Assembly: GCA_913058395.1 (NCBI GenBank)
Contig: CAJXQI010000022.1
Coordinates: 1-64,000 of the forward strand
Direction: 5' to 3'
Length of the DNA: 64,000 bases
Source: an uncultured Colwellia sp.
GTDB lineage: Bacteria; Pseudomonadota; Gammaproteobacteria; Enterobacterales; Alteromonadaceae
Under the pieces are notes generated by a model. It searched no databases and had not been told where the DNA came from. It worked only from the letters and a program-made list of their open reading frames with translations. Every line of letters begins with the position of its first letter. Positions within the stretch are counted from its first letter, which is position 1. A program made the position numbers and the translations under genes. This document shows, one piece after another, positions 19,904 through 27,983 of the stretch.

Positions 19904-20878
19904 ATGGATAATCTAAATATGGAAAAGCTAGATGCTGAACATAAAATATCCATTGGTATTAGCAGTTGTTTGCTTGGTCACAAAGTTCGATTTGATTCTG
20001 GTCACAAGCAAAACTCTTATATTAATAATACCTTAAGCGAATATTTTGATTTTGTGCCTTTCTGCCCTGAAGTTGATATTGGTATGGGCACACCTCGCGA
20101 AGCTATTCGTTTAGTCTTGATAGATGAAAAAGTGCATTGTGTTGGTTCGAAAACCGTTGACTTAGATGTAACCCAGCAACTTAAAGAAAGTGCTAAACAG
20201 CAGAATCAGTGGCTGCAAAATCTTAGTGGCTATATTCTGAAAAAAGACTCGCCAAGCTGCGGCATGGAACGTGTACGCTTATACAAAGGCAGTATGCCTG
20301 ACCGCATTGGTGTTGGTATTTATGCACAGGCGTTGATGGAGCGGTTTCCTAATTTACCTGTTGAAGAAGAAGGGCGACTGGGTGATGCGGTATTGCGAGA
20401 AAACTTCATTCAACGGGTGTTTATTTATGCACGTTGGCAAAAAATGTTAGCACAGCCTTTTTCAATGCAAGCGCTAACGCAATTTCACGCACAACATAAA
20501 TATATCTACATGAGCCATAATCAAAATTTGGCTAAAGATCTAGGTCGTTGGCTTGCAGATGCGCATAAGTTAGAGGGCGATGAAATTCTAGAGTATTACC
20601 TAAGTAAAATGATGGTGATGTTAAAAACTAGAGCGAGTCGAAAAAACCACGTCAATACCCTTCAACACCTGCAAGGTTACCTAAAAAACTTTATTAGTAG
20701 TGATGATAAAGCTGAGTTAGTTGAAATTATTACTCAATATAATGATGGCCTATTGCCACTTATTGTTCCTATTACCTTATTACGCCATCATTTTCGACGT
20801 TTCCCGAATGAGTACATTATGGACTCTTACTATATGAAACCTCACCCAAAAGAGTTGATGTTATTGAATAGTTTATAA
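19904..20878 (+). CDS. DUF523 (TudS-like) and DUF1722 (YbgA-like) fusion protein
   Basis: A 324-aa two-domain protein. The N-terminal DUF523 (about 15-160) is the TudS thiouracil-desulfurase family, with its three cysteines: C22 in ISSCLLGHKVRFDSGHK, C54 in FCPEVDIGMGTPREA and one near 121 in KKDSPSCGM. These would hold an Fe-S cluster. The C-terminal DUF1722 (about 195-310, YMSHNQNLAKDLGRW and the late RRFPNEYIMDSYY) is of unknown function. This fusion is common in gammaproteobacteria. I chose ATG 19904 (AAAGGAT upstream) over 19754, which lies in a terminator. Desulfurisation of tRNA- or base-derived thiopyrimidines is inferred from the family. Confidence 0.85.
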   Translation: MDNLNMEKLDAEHKISIGISSCLLGHKVRFDSGHKQNSYINNTLSEYFDFVPFCPEVDIGMGTPREAIRLVLIDEKVHCVGSKTVDLDVTQQLKESAKQQNQWLQNLSGYILKKDSPSCGMERVRLYKGSMPDRIGVGIYAQALMERFPNLPVEEEGRLGDAVLRENFIQRVFIYARWQKMLAQPFSMQALTQFHAQHKYIYMSHNQNLAKDLGRWLADAHKLEGDEILEYYLSKMMVMLKTRASRKNHVNTLQHLQGYLKNFISSDDKAELVEIITQYNDGLLPLIVPITLLRHHFRRFPNEYIMDSYYMKPHPKELMLLNSL

Positions 20879-20927
20879 GTGGTTTATTGGCAATAAAAAA
20901 TTAATCGTAGAGAAAAAATTTACCAAC

Positions 20928-21344
20928 ATGAATATTGAAATTATAGACGAACCAAGTGCTGAATTTGTCTCATTTTTAGATGAAAAAATTGCTGAATTCA
21001 ATTGGGCTCGTTGGGAAGTAAGCGAACGTAAAGCCATTGCGGTTAAACTAAGCGATAAAAATGGTGATGTTATTGCCGGCGCAGCAGGGCGTACTTTTGG
21101 TGACTGGCTGATGATAAATACCTTGTGGGTTTCTGAAACCTTAAGAGGTCAAAAAATGGGTAGTCAATTACTTGAAAAAATTGAATTAGCAGCGCAAGCT
21201 CGAGGCTGCAATAAAGCCTTGTTAGATACCTTAAATTTTCAAGCGATGCCTTTTTATCAAAAACATGGCTATCAAGTACAGTGGACACAGCAAGGCTATC
21301 CGAAAATAGGCTGTAAGTATTATATGGTTAAGCAGCTAACTTAA
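20928..21344 (+). CDS. GNAT family N-acetyltransferase
   Basis: A 138-aa GNAT protein. The acetyl-CoA pyrophosphate-binding loop is SETLRGQKMGSQLLEKIE, preceded by the beta-4 strand LMINTLWV and followed by ALLDTLNFQAMPFYQKHGY, the usual C-terminal motif. The substrate is not predictable. It starts 49 bases after the DUF523 gene and 28 before the GFA gene, in the same direction, so these may form one transcript. Confidence 0.85.
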   Translation: MNIEIIDEPSAEFVSFLDEKIAEFNWARWEVSERKAIAVKLSDKNGDVIAGAAGRTFGDWLMINTLWVSETLRGQKMGSQLLEKIELAAQARGCNKALLDTLNFQAMPFYQKHGYQVQWTQQGYPKIGCKYYMVKQLT

Positions 21345-21372
21345 TAAAATTATTATGAATGGACGAGATAAA

Positions 21373-21783
21373 ATGTATTCAGGAAAGTGTTTGTGTGGCG
21401 ACGTAGTTATTCAGGTTAAGGGGGAAATAAGCGATATTATTCATTGCCATTGTTCACTCTGCCGAAAAAATTCAGGTACGGCGTATGCTACTAATGGTTT
21501 TGTTAATAGCGAAGATTTTGTTATTGAAAAAGGCAAAGGGCTATTAAGCACTTTTTCGTTTAAGCCTGGCAGAACTCGACATTTTTGTAAAAACTGTGGC
21601 AGCCCTGTTTATAGTAGTAATGCACAAGATAAATCACGGATAAGAGTGCGTTTAGGTATTTTTGACTCTGACTTAATCGAACGTCCGATGTCGCATAATT
21701 TTGTCGACTCGAAAGCGAATTGGGAAAATTTGGATGCTGATTTACCACGTTATTCAACGTTTGAGCCGAGTCGGTTGAAGTAA
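21373..21783 (+). CDS. GFA family (glutathione-dependent formaldehyde-activating) protein
   Basis: A 136-aa zinc protein of the GFA/CENP-V fold with the full cysteine set: CLCGD near the start, CHCSLCRKNSG and FCKNCGSPVYSS, ending in WENLDADLPRY. Proteins of this fold are rarely true formaldehyde-activating enzymes, so substrate is open. An ATG six codons upstream (21355) is in frame, but GGACGAG lies at the right distance from 21373. Confidence 0.85.
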   Translation: MYSGKCLCGDVVIQVKGEISDIIHCHCSLCRKNSGTAYATNGFVNSEDFVIEKGKGLLSTFSFKPGRTRHFCKNCGSPVYSSNAQDKSRIRVRLGIFDSDLIERPMSHNFVDSKANWENLDADLPRYSTFEPSRLK

Positions 21784-21811
21784 AAAAGAATATAAACAGG
21801 GATAAATTAGT

Positions 21812-22636
21812 GTGAATATTGTTCTATTGCTAAATAGTGATGTTGCTAGTAACTTGGCGCTAAATTTATTGCTGCCAACACTAAGCTTACATAAAGTTTC
21901 GGTGTTCTTATCAAGTAAAGTGGGAGGAAACGCTACTCGTCCAGAAGCTTTACAACGTTTGGCTATATTTGAGCAACAAAACGTTTTTCAAATGCTCAGC
22001 GAAAAGTCAAAAAATAGCGGTGACGGCGACTTTAAAAACTTTTCAGAAATAGCGACTGAGCATAGCCTCGCTATTGAAATTCTTAATGATATAAATAGCC
22101 CTGTAGGTGTTGATAAAATTCGTTCATTGTCACCTGATGTTATTATTTCAATTCGTTATGGCGTGATATTGAAAAAACCGATCATTGACTTGGTTAAGCA
22201 TGGTGTTATCAATTTGCATTCTGGAGCATTACCGGCTTATCGTGGTGTTATGGCTACATTCTGGGCGCTGTTGAATGATGAAAAAAAATTGACCGCAACA
22301 TTACATACTATTACTGATAGCACAATAGATACGGGCGGCGTTATTGCTACTGCTACTATCAACGTACAGTCGGAAAAGTCTTATTTATGGCATGTACTTT
22401 CTTTATATGTTGGCGGCTGTCGGCTTATTGAACAAGCGATAAATAATTTAAGTGATGGTTGTATTTTAGATGCGGCCGAACAAAGGCAAGGTGGTCATTA
22501 TTATTCATTTCCGAACACTGAACAAGTTACTGATTTTGTGACGCGATATGGCGATTTGTATCAATCACATGAAATCATAAGCTTACTCAATACCCTAATG
22601 CCGCAAAATAGCATAAGTAACCTGAACTCTGGATAG
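21812..22636 (+). CDS. Formyltransferase family protein with element-derived C terminus
   Basis: A 274-aa protein of the formyl_trans_N fold (Fmt/PurN relatives). The active-site trio is visible: Asn and His in GVINLHSGALPAYRG and Asp in STIDTGGVIATATI. The C-terminal Fmt domain is absent and I cannot name the acceptor. The start is GTG. The final residues NLNSG and the stop codon lie inside the mobile element at 22620-22848. Removing it and one target copy restores an ending of SISKK and a TAA, so the insertion swapped only the last few residues and the enzyme is probably intact. Confidence 0.82.
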   Translation: MNIVLLLNSDVASNLALNLLLPTLSLHKVSVFLSSKVGGNATRPEALQRLAIFEQQNVFQMLSEKSKNSGDGDFKNFSEIATEHSLAIEILNDINSPVGVDKIRSLSPDVIISIRYGVILKKPIIDLVKHGVINLHSGALPAYRGVMATFWALLNDEKKLTATLHTITDSTIDTGGVIATATINVQSEKSYLWHVLSLYVGGCRLIEQAINNLSDGCILDAAEQRQGGHYYSFPNTEQVTDFVTRYGDLYQSHEIISLLNTLMPQNSISNLNSG

Positions 22637-22848
22637 GCAGCACTTGCTCAATTCTCCCTTTTAATCGATTTTCTACGTTAAAACGTCGATAAATAGCGTA
22701 CTATTCATAAACGTTTTGCCTTGAAACTGGCATAAAATGAAGCATTGATGGTGTCTATTAGTGATGTTCACCTTGCTATAGCATTTACTTTGCCATCTAA
22801 GCTTTTGATTTACTTGAGTATCAATCACTCATTATCCAGAGTTCAGGT
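22620..22848. mobile_element. 229-bp MITE-like element with 16-bp inverted ends and 6-bp target duplication
   Basis: ACCTGAACTCTGGATA at 22620-22635 is perfectly inverted at 22833-22848. The 6-base TAAGTA occurs directly outside both ends (22614-22619 and 22849-22854), a clean target-site duplication. No transposase is encoded, so it must be moved in trans by a related insertion sequence. It lies between the formyltransferase and the convergent hydrolase gene and overlaps the former's last codons. Confidence 0.85.
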
Positions 22849-22869
22849 TAAGTAAAAAATAAGCTTATC

Positions 22870-23520
22870 TTAACGCTTAAGCCATATTTTTAAAGGTTTT
22901 ACCCATTCAGGCATTGGCCTATAAAAAGCGCCGTGTTCTTTTCCTGTACTAATTGAAATTTCACTAAAAGAAGCAATAGCTTTACTTTGGTCGTTTAAGA
23001 ATTGGCACGAACCTACCATGTCCGACGTTTCGTAAATTGAATAGATATCACCATAGACTTCAAAATTATTATTGTTTTTCATAAAGCTTGGGCAACTTGC
23101 CAATAACGCAATTTTTACCTTTTGTGATTTTAAATAATTTGAAGCTATTATGGTTATTTCACCACCTCGAGAGAAACCAACTAAGCTAATGTTTTCTGGC
23201 TTTACGCCTTTATTTATTAAACGATTAACATCATTGGCTAACTTAATTGCGAACGTTTTAGGGGTGGTGTTTATCGGGCGATGATAAGCAATTAAATTGT
23301 AGTTGCTGTCTGCTAGTGCGGCTTTTATCTTTGGGAATTCATATTTGCCCCAGCGCGGATGAATAGGCGTAGGGTTTACACCTTCAACAATTTGGCCGTG
23401 AGAATAAAATACATATTTTTCATGAATATGTATTTCTTGTGGAAACTTGTCGAATACTTCGCCTGCAAAGCTAACTGAAGAGTAAAGTAGAAATAGTGTG
23501 ATAAGTAACTTGATGTGAAT
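22870..23520 (-). CDS. Secreted alpha/beta hydrolase-like protein, apparent ATT start
   Basis: Reading the minus strand from 23520 gives 216 residues: a signal peptide ((M)HIKLLITLFLLYSSVSFA, cleavage before GEV), then an alpha/beta-hydrolase fold with YSHGQIVEG, the nucleophile elbow LVGFSRGGE (G-x-S-x-G) and a possible catalytic His in KEHGAFY. No ATG, GTG or TTG lies in frame between an upstream TAA and the signal peptide. The only sensible start is ATT at 23518-23520, just after a strong AAGGAAGG site. The first in-frame ATG is about 140 residues in, beyond the nucleophile. Either the gene uses a rare start or its start codon is mutated. Confidence 0.72.
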   Translation of the reverse strand: MHIKLLITLFLLYSSVSFAGEVFDKFPQEIHIHEKYVFYSHGQIVEGVNPTPIHPRWGKYEFPKIKAALADSNYNLIAYHRPINTTPKTFAIKLANDVNRLINKGVKPENISLVGFSRGGEITIIASNYLKSQKVKIALLASCPSFMKNNNNFEVYGDIYSIYETSDMVGSCQFLNDQSKAIASFSEISISTGKEHGAFYRPMPEWVKPLKIWLKR

Positions 23521-23558
23521 TTTCCTTCCTTGAAAAGTTGATGTTTACCCTAAGGTCA

Positions 23559-23867
23559 TTAGCCTAATATAACGATCGGTATTGCTCTTTCTGTAATGCA
23601 TTCATACGAAGCCATTTCAAATTCTCTACAATTCCACGGACGATTTTCATAAATAGTGCATAAATAGGTTTCACGATCTAATGCTGAGCACCAACCATCA
23701 TCTAAACGTCGCATAGTTTCGCCACCCCATTCATCGAACTCAATGTGCTGTTCTGGCACGCCGGTGTCTGAAATAATCATTACTTCTAATCGACAGCAGC
23801 TTGCCTGACAAGTTGAACAGGTCACTTCCGTTTTTGGTTGGTCTTTAATATTGATGGCCATGTGCAT
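23559..23867 (-). CDS. YkgJ-like cysteine-cluster protein
   Basis: A 102-aa protein of the YkgJ/UPF0153 zinc-or-iron-chelating type, with TCSTCQASCCRLEV near the start, WCSALDRETYLCTIYENRP and the closing WNCREFEMASYEC. These cysteines probably hold a metal cluster; the function is unknown. Three closely spaced possible starts exist (TTG 23873, ATG 23867, ATG 23861). It lies 38 bases upstream of the ATT-start hydrolase, in the same direction. Confidence 0.82.
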   Translation of the reverse strand: MHMAINIKDQPKTEVTCSTCQASCCRLEVMIISDTGVPEQHIEFDEWGGETMRRLDDGWCSALDRETYLCTIYENRPWNCREFEMASYECITERAIPIVILG

Positions 23868-24065
23868 TGTCAAAGAGAATAATTGCGCATTTTACCCTAA
23901 AGCAGAGCATCTTCGGAGTTTATTTGGTTTTTGTTTGATATGTTGGGTTATTGAAACTTATGCATTTAAGCAAGCCAAATTTCTCAGCCGCTTAGCTATT
24001 GTTTTTAATCAAGCTTAATGTTTTGATAGTAAACCATATAGGCATTTATATTTTAAGAGATGATT

Positions 24066-24350
24066 ATGACAATAGTAAGAGTTAATGAGTTTACTGCTGC
24101 AGAAGGTAAATCTGTTGAGTTGTTCAATTTTTTACAAGAACTTATGCCTTATATTTCAGGCGCTGAAGGTTGCCTTTCATGCGAAGTATTAAAACATCAA
24201 GAACACTCAGATCAGTTTATGATTATTGAACGTTGGAATAGTATTGAGAACCATCAGCTTGCTATTACAAATTACCCACAAGAAAATATGCAAGCGGCAA
24301 TGAGTTTGTTTGGTGCTCCGCCAAAAGGCAGTTATTACACACAGCCCTAA
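24066..24350 (+). CDS. ABM-family monooxygenase-like protein
   Basis: A 94-aa antibiotic-biosynthesis-monooxygenase (dimeric alpha-beta barrel) protein: IVRVNEFTAAEGKSVEL, EGCLSCEVLKHQ, MIIERWNSIENHQLA. Such small proteins act on quinols or reactive electrophiles or serve as sensors; the substrate is unknown. ATG 24066 has AAGAG at proper spacing; ATG 24060 overlaps that site. The next gene starts 24 bases on. Confidence 0.78.
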   Translation: MTIVRVNEFTAAEGKSVELFNFLQELMPYISGAEGCLSCEVLKHQEHSDQFMIIERWNSIENHQLAITNYPQENMQAAMSLFGAPPKGSYYTQP

Positions 24351-24374
24351 TTTAAAATATTCACGGTATTTCTT

Positions 24375-24746
24375 ATGGTATTTATAGTGATTTTTGGCTT
24401 GCTAATGGTGTTATTAAGCCTGCAAATGATGAGAAATCCGGGTGAATTTTCAGCGGCGATTATTAAATTTAGCAACCATTCATATTTTCATGTTTTTGAG
24501 ATCTTAAGCCGCTTAATATTTGGTTTGATTTTTATTTATTATGCACCGTCGACTAGTGCCGTGATGATCAATACGGTACTTGGTTATTTGATGTTATTTA
24601 CTTCAATCCTGCTCGTTTTTCTTGGCGCACAGAAGCATCGAAAATTTGCTTTATGGTCGGCGACAAAGTTTCGCTCAATGTTTCGTTTTTCTGGTGTTTT
24701 CTCATTTGTCTTTGGTATTTATATTGTTTATTCAGTAATTTATTAG
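24375..24746 (+). CDS. Small inner-membrane protein, unknown function
   Basis: A 123-aa hydrophobic protein with about four membrane spans: near 2-17 (FIVIFGLLMVLLSL), 40-58, 62-83 and 100-121. A charged hinge AQKHRKFALWSATKFRS lies before the last span. I recognise no family. It sits just after the ABM gene, likely in one transcript, and about 150 bases before the sensor kinase. Confidence 0.65.
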   Translation: MVFIVIFGLLMVLLSLQMMRNPGEFSAAIIKFSNHSYFHVFEILSRLIFGLIFIYYAPSTSAVMINTVLGYLMLFTSILLVFLGAQKHRKFALWSATKFRSMFRFSGVFSFVFGIYIVYSVIY

Positions 24747-24899
24747 CGGTTAAGTATTTAGTTATTCGCCTTGTTTTGTTTACTTTATTCAACAAAAGTA
24801 CCTTAAATGAGGAAAAAATGTGCAAATGTTATTGAAGATAAGACATTCATTTTGTTTCGCGCTATAACTGTTCTATAAGCGGATAAAAAATATAACCTC

Positions 24900-26495
24900 A
24901 TGCGAATTTTTCCTAAGTTACTCTTAGTGTTTTTACTAACCAGCTTCGCATTGCTCCTGATTTTATATGGGCTAATGCAGTGGGGGCTTGACCGTGGCAT
25001 GCTCAATTATGTTAATCAGCGGCAAGTGCAAAGTTTACAGTTAGTTTCTGATAATTTGGCTGCGGTTTATCAAGAACAAAATGGTTGGCAAGCAGTTGTC
25101 GCTTCAAGCGCAAAGCCACGTGAACGTGAATTAAATAAAACTGCTCGTCGTGCAGGCTTTAATGAGCCGCCAAGAAGAACCTCGCTTAGAGGAGAAAATA
25201 GAAATAGAGCAAATCGCTCTGATCGAGAAAGCTCTTCAAGGCCGAAGCGAAATTATTCTGGCATAGAGTATTGGCGCATTGTGTTGCGGCTATCAGAGCA
25301 AGGGTTACGTTACCCTGATGGCATCGATCAGCTACATGATGATTATGCTCCTAGATATCAACGCAAAGATCGTTTTGATGAACCCTCATTAACGTTAAGA
25401 GAAAATAGCCCACGATTAAGACCTAAATTTAGTTTACTTAATGCTGATAAGCAGGTGCTAATTGGCAGATTTACAGCCAACTTTGTTAAAAAATCGATTT
25501 TATCTAACGGTGAAATTGTTGGCTATGTAGCACTGCCGCCAACCGAGCAAATAACCGATAAGTTTGACTTGCAATTTGTGGAGGATATTAACCAACAAAT
25601 TCTATTAATATTAGCGGGGATTTTTATCGTTATTATTATTATCACTATTCCACTCTCCCGACATTTTGTTGGTCCAATTACCCGCTTGAAGCACGCTGTT
25701 ATTCAGGTTAACCAAGGCGAATTGTCAACACGTTTACCTATTGTTGGTCATGATGAATTAGCGACCTTGGCAATAAATTTTAATGATTTAGCGGCTACGT
25801 TAGAGCAAAATGAAACATCAAGAAAACGTTGGCTTGCTGATATATCTCATGAATTAAGAACACCTTTGGCGATTGTTAAAGGTGAATTGGAGGCTTTGGA
25901 AGATGGAATTCGTCCGCTAAGTATTGAAAACATTAGTTCCATTTCAGAAGAAGTTAACCACTTACAAAGTTTAATAAATGACCTAAATGAACTTAACGAG
26001 GCTGAAATTGGCGCAATGCGCTACCAAAAGTCAGCATTAAATATTACTGAATTAATAAGACTTAATGCTGAAAGACATAGATCATTACTACAAAACCAAG
26101 GGTTAACGCTGACAATAGATATTCCGAATAAAGAAATATCGGCCTGGGGCGATGCAAAAAGGTTAAATCAATTATTGGATAATTTATTTGCTAATAGCGC
26201 GAAGTATACCGATGCACCAGGCCAGATTTATTGTCGATTAATTGAAAAAAGTAATGACTTTGATATTTATATTGAAGATAGCAAGCCAGGGGTTTCTCGC
26301 GAAGATACTGCTAAACTTTTTGAGCATTTATTTCGGGTAGAGAGTTCTCGCAATAGAAAAACCGGTGGTAGCGGGATCGGCTTAGCATTATGTAAAAATA
26401 TTGTTTATGCTCATCAAGGAAAAATATCTGCTCATCAAGCTGAAAGTGGTGGTTTGATGATAAAGATTACATTACCGAAAAATACCCTTAGATAA
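24900..26495 (+). CDS. Sensor histidine kinase, BaeS-like
   Basis: A 531-aa membrane kinase. Order: TM1 (about 5-25), a large periplasmic part (about 30-230) with an unusual Arg/Ser-rich stretch near 88-120 (ENRNRANRSDRESS), TM2 (about 233-252), HAMP (about 253-305), HisKA with the phospho-acceptor in ADISHELRTPLAIV, and HATPase with N box LLDNLFANSAKYT and G boxes DSKPGVS and GGSGIGLALCK. The BaeS/CreC-type layout and the adjacent OmpR-type regulator suggest envelope-stress sensing. The arginine-rich segment may bind a polyanion or respond to charge; that is speculation. Confidence 0.9.
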   Translation: MRIFPKLLLVFLLTSFALLLILYGLMQWGLDRGMLNYVNQRQVQSLQLVSDNLAAVYQEQNGWQAVVASSAKPRERELNKTARRAGFNEPPRRTSLRGENRNRANRSDRESSSRPKRNYSGIEYWRIVLRLSEQGLRYPDGIDQLHDDYAPRYQRKDRFDEPSLTLRENSPRLRPKFSLLNADKQVLIGRFTANFVKKSILSNGEIVGYVALPPTEQITDKFDLQFVEDINQQILLILAGIFIVIIIITIPLSRHFVGPITRLKHAVIQVNQGELSTRLPIVGHDELATLAINFNDLAATLEQNETSRKRWLADISHELRTPLAIVKGELEALEDGIRPLSIENISSISEEVNHLQSLINDLNELNEAEIGAMRYQKSALNITELIRLNAERHRSLLQNQGLTLTIDIPNKEISAWGDAKRLNQLLDNLFANSAKYTDAPGQIYCRLIEKSNDFDIYIEDSKPGVSREDTAKLFEHLFRVESSRNRKTGGSGIGLALCKNIVYAHQGKISAHQAESGGLMIKITLPKNTLR

Positions 26496-26521
26496 ATTTT
26501 GTCGTTTAAGTTGGAGTCTCA

Positions 26522-27193
26522 ATGGCCCGTATTTTAGTAGTAGAAGACGAGATTAAAATTGCCCAGCTATTGCATGACTACATGGTGCAAGCGCAATTTA
26601 ATGTCACTATGTTGCATGATGGCGCTGCAGTTATTGAAGAATTGCAAAGTCAGACTTACGACATGGTGCTACTTGACTTAATGTTACCGGTAAAAGATGG
26701 CTTAACTTTATGTAAAGAAATTCGCGAATTTTCAAATATCCCAATTATTATGATCACCGCACGGGTTGAAGAAATTGATCGCTTAATTGGCTTAGAATTA
26801 GGTGCCGACGACTATATTTGCAAACCTTTTTCGCCGCGTGAAGTTGTTGCTCGTGTTAAAGCAACGTTGAGACGCTATAAAAGCCCTGATACTGAAACAA
26901 TTAAAAAGCCTATTTTTTTAAATGAAGAAAAGTATCAGGCAACGGTTTACGGTCAAGCAGTTGAGTTAACAGCTATTGAGTTTAATTTATTAAAAGTGCT
27001 ATCCAAAGAGCCAGGGCGTATTTATTCTAGAGCACAACTAATTAACCAAGTTTACAATGATCACCGTGTGGTGAGTGAGCGTACTATCGACAGCCATATC
27101 AAAAAACTGCGTAAAAAAATTAATTGTCTGAATGCTGACAGTGAAATCGTTCAGTCAGTATATAGTGTTGGCTATAAAGTAGAATTAGGTTAA
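26522..27193 (+). CDS. OmpR/PhoB-family response regulator, BaeR-like
   Basis: A 223-aa regulator: receiver domain (about 1-118) with acidic pocket VVEDE, phospho-acceptor Asp in MVLLDLMLP, the Thr in MITARVEE and the Lys in YICKPFSP, then a winged-helix DNA-binding domain (about 135-222) ending SERTIDSHIKKLRKKI and VYSVGYKVE. It lies 26 bases after the kinase, its evident partner. Targets are not shown; no repeated operator was found nearby. Confidence 0.92.
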   Translation: MARILVVEDEIKIAQLLHDYMVQAQFNVTMLHDGAAVIEELQSQTYDMVLLDLMLPVKDGLTLCKEIREFSNIPIIMITARVEEIDRLIGLELGADDYICKPFSPREVVARVKATLRRYKSPDTETIKKPIFLNEEKYQATVYGQAVELTAIEFNLLKVLSKEPGRIYSRAQLINQVYNDHRVVSERTIDSHIKKLRKKINCLNADSEIVQSVYSVGYKVELG

Positions 27194-27248
27194 ATTAACC
27201 ACAATTCAGCAGCAAAAAAATAGAATATTGTATTTACAGGGAAGAGAA

Positions 27249-27683
27249 ATGCAACTTGCACAATTGAACATAGCGCAGGCGAAGTATCCGCTTGATGATG
27301 CCAGAATGAAAGAGTTTACCGATAACCTTGAACCGATAAATGCGATAGCAGATGCCAGTGAAGGCTTTGTTTGGCGCTTAATTGGAGAAAGTGGTAACGC
27401 TACTGATATTCAAGTCTTTAGCGACCCAAATATTATTGTCAATATGTCCGTTTGGTCTTCCATTGAAAGCCTGAAAGATTTTATGTTCAAGACCCATCAT
27501 CGTGATTACTTACGACGCAAGCAAGAATGGTTTCATACTATTGAAAACGCTAACTATGTATTATGGTGGGTAGAAGATGGCACTATTCCCTGTGTAAATG
27601 ACGGCATTGTGCGATTGGAGCATTTGCGCAGTTATGGCGACTCTCCTTATGCTTTCTCATTTAAAGTCCCCTTTAGTGCATAA
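27249..27683 (+). CDS. DUF3291 domain-containing protein
   Basis: A 144-aa DUF3291 protein (dimeric alpha-beta-barrel-like): LAQLNIAQAKYPLDDARM, SEGFVWRLIGESGNA, MSVWSSIESLKDFMF, HRDYLRRKQEWF and YVLWWVEDGTIP are typical. Function unknown; relatives are weakly similar to ABM monooxygenases. ATG 27249 follows GGGAAGAG; an upstream TTG (27228) is less likely. It is 55 bases after the response regulator and could be part of its operon. Confidence 0.85.
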   Translation: MQLAQLNIAQAKYPLDDARMKEFTDNLEPINAIADASEGFVWRLIGESGNATDIQVFSDPNIIVNMSVWSSIESLKDFMFKTHHRDYLRRKQEWFHTIENANYVLWWVEDGTIPCVNDGIVRLEHLRSYGDSPYAFSFKVPFSA

Positions 27684-27725
27684 AGAAAGTTGCTATGAAA
27701 ATGTGCCTGCGTTTAGGTTGTTAAT

Positions 27726-27905
27726 ATGGATAAAATAAAGCGCTTTTCAGCGTTGATAATAATGTTGGCTTTACCTGCTTGTAGTTCATTATCGATAGGG
27801 ACAAAAGTAGGTGATATTAGGGTTGATGGTAAAGCTGAACAACCAAGCGTTATTGTAAATAGCGATGAAAAATCGGTTCTGAAAGCGCTCAACATCCATC
27901 GCTAA
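27726..27905 (+). CDS. Small lipoprotein, unknown function
   Basis: A 59-aa open frame with a lipoprotein signal: basic start MDKIKRF, a hydrophobic core and the lipobox LPAC with Cys near 19. A 40-residue polar tail follows, SSLSIGTKVGDIRVDGKAE to LKALNIHR. TTAGG lies 8 bases before the ATG. It is probably membrane-anchored in the periplasm. It comes 42 bases after DUF3291 in the same direction. No family recognised. Confidence 0.55.
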   Translation: MDKIKRFSALIIMLALPACSSLSIGTKVGDIRVDGKAEQPSVIVNSDEKSVLKALNIHR

Positions 27906-27948
27906 CATCATCTTCAACTGCTCATAAGTTAGAAACTAGGAAAAGGTC

Positions 27949-27973
27949 AGTAGGGAGTTTTATTCTCCCTACT
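27949..27973. terminator. Terminator-like hairpin between convergent genes
   Basis: AGTAGGGAG at 27949-27957 pairs perfectly with CTCCCTACT at 27965-27973 around a 7-base loop. On the minus strand a CCTTTT run follows a few bases later, so it mainly serves the minus-strand reductase gene. Confidence 0.55.
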
Positions 27974-27983
27974 AGTCGCAACA

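Noticed and set aside
24818-24892. Tiny plus-strand frame between the 123-aa membrane protein and the sensor kinase
   Set aside because: About 23 codons with no clear ribosome-binding site and no recognisable features.
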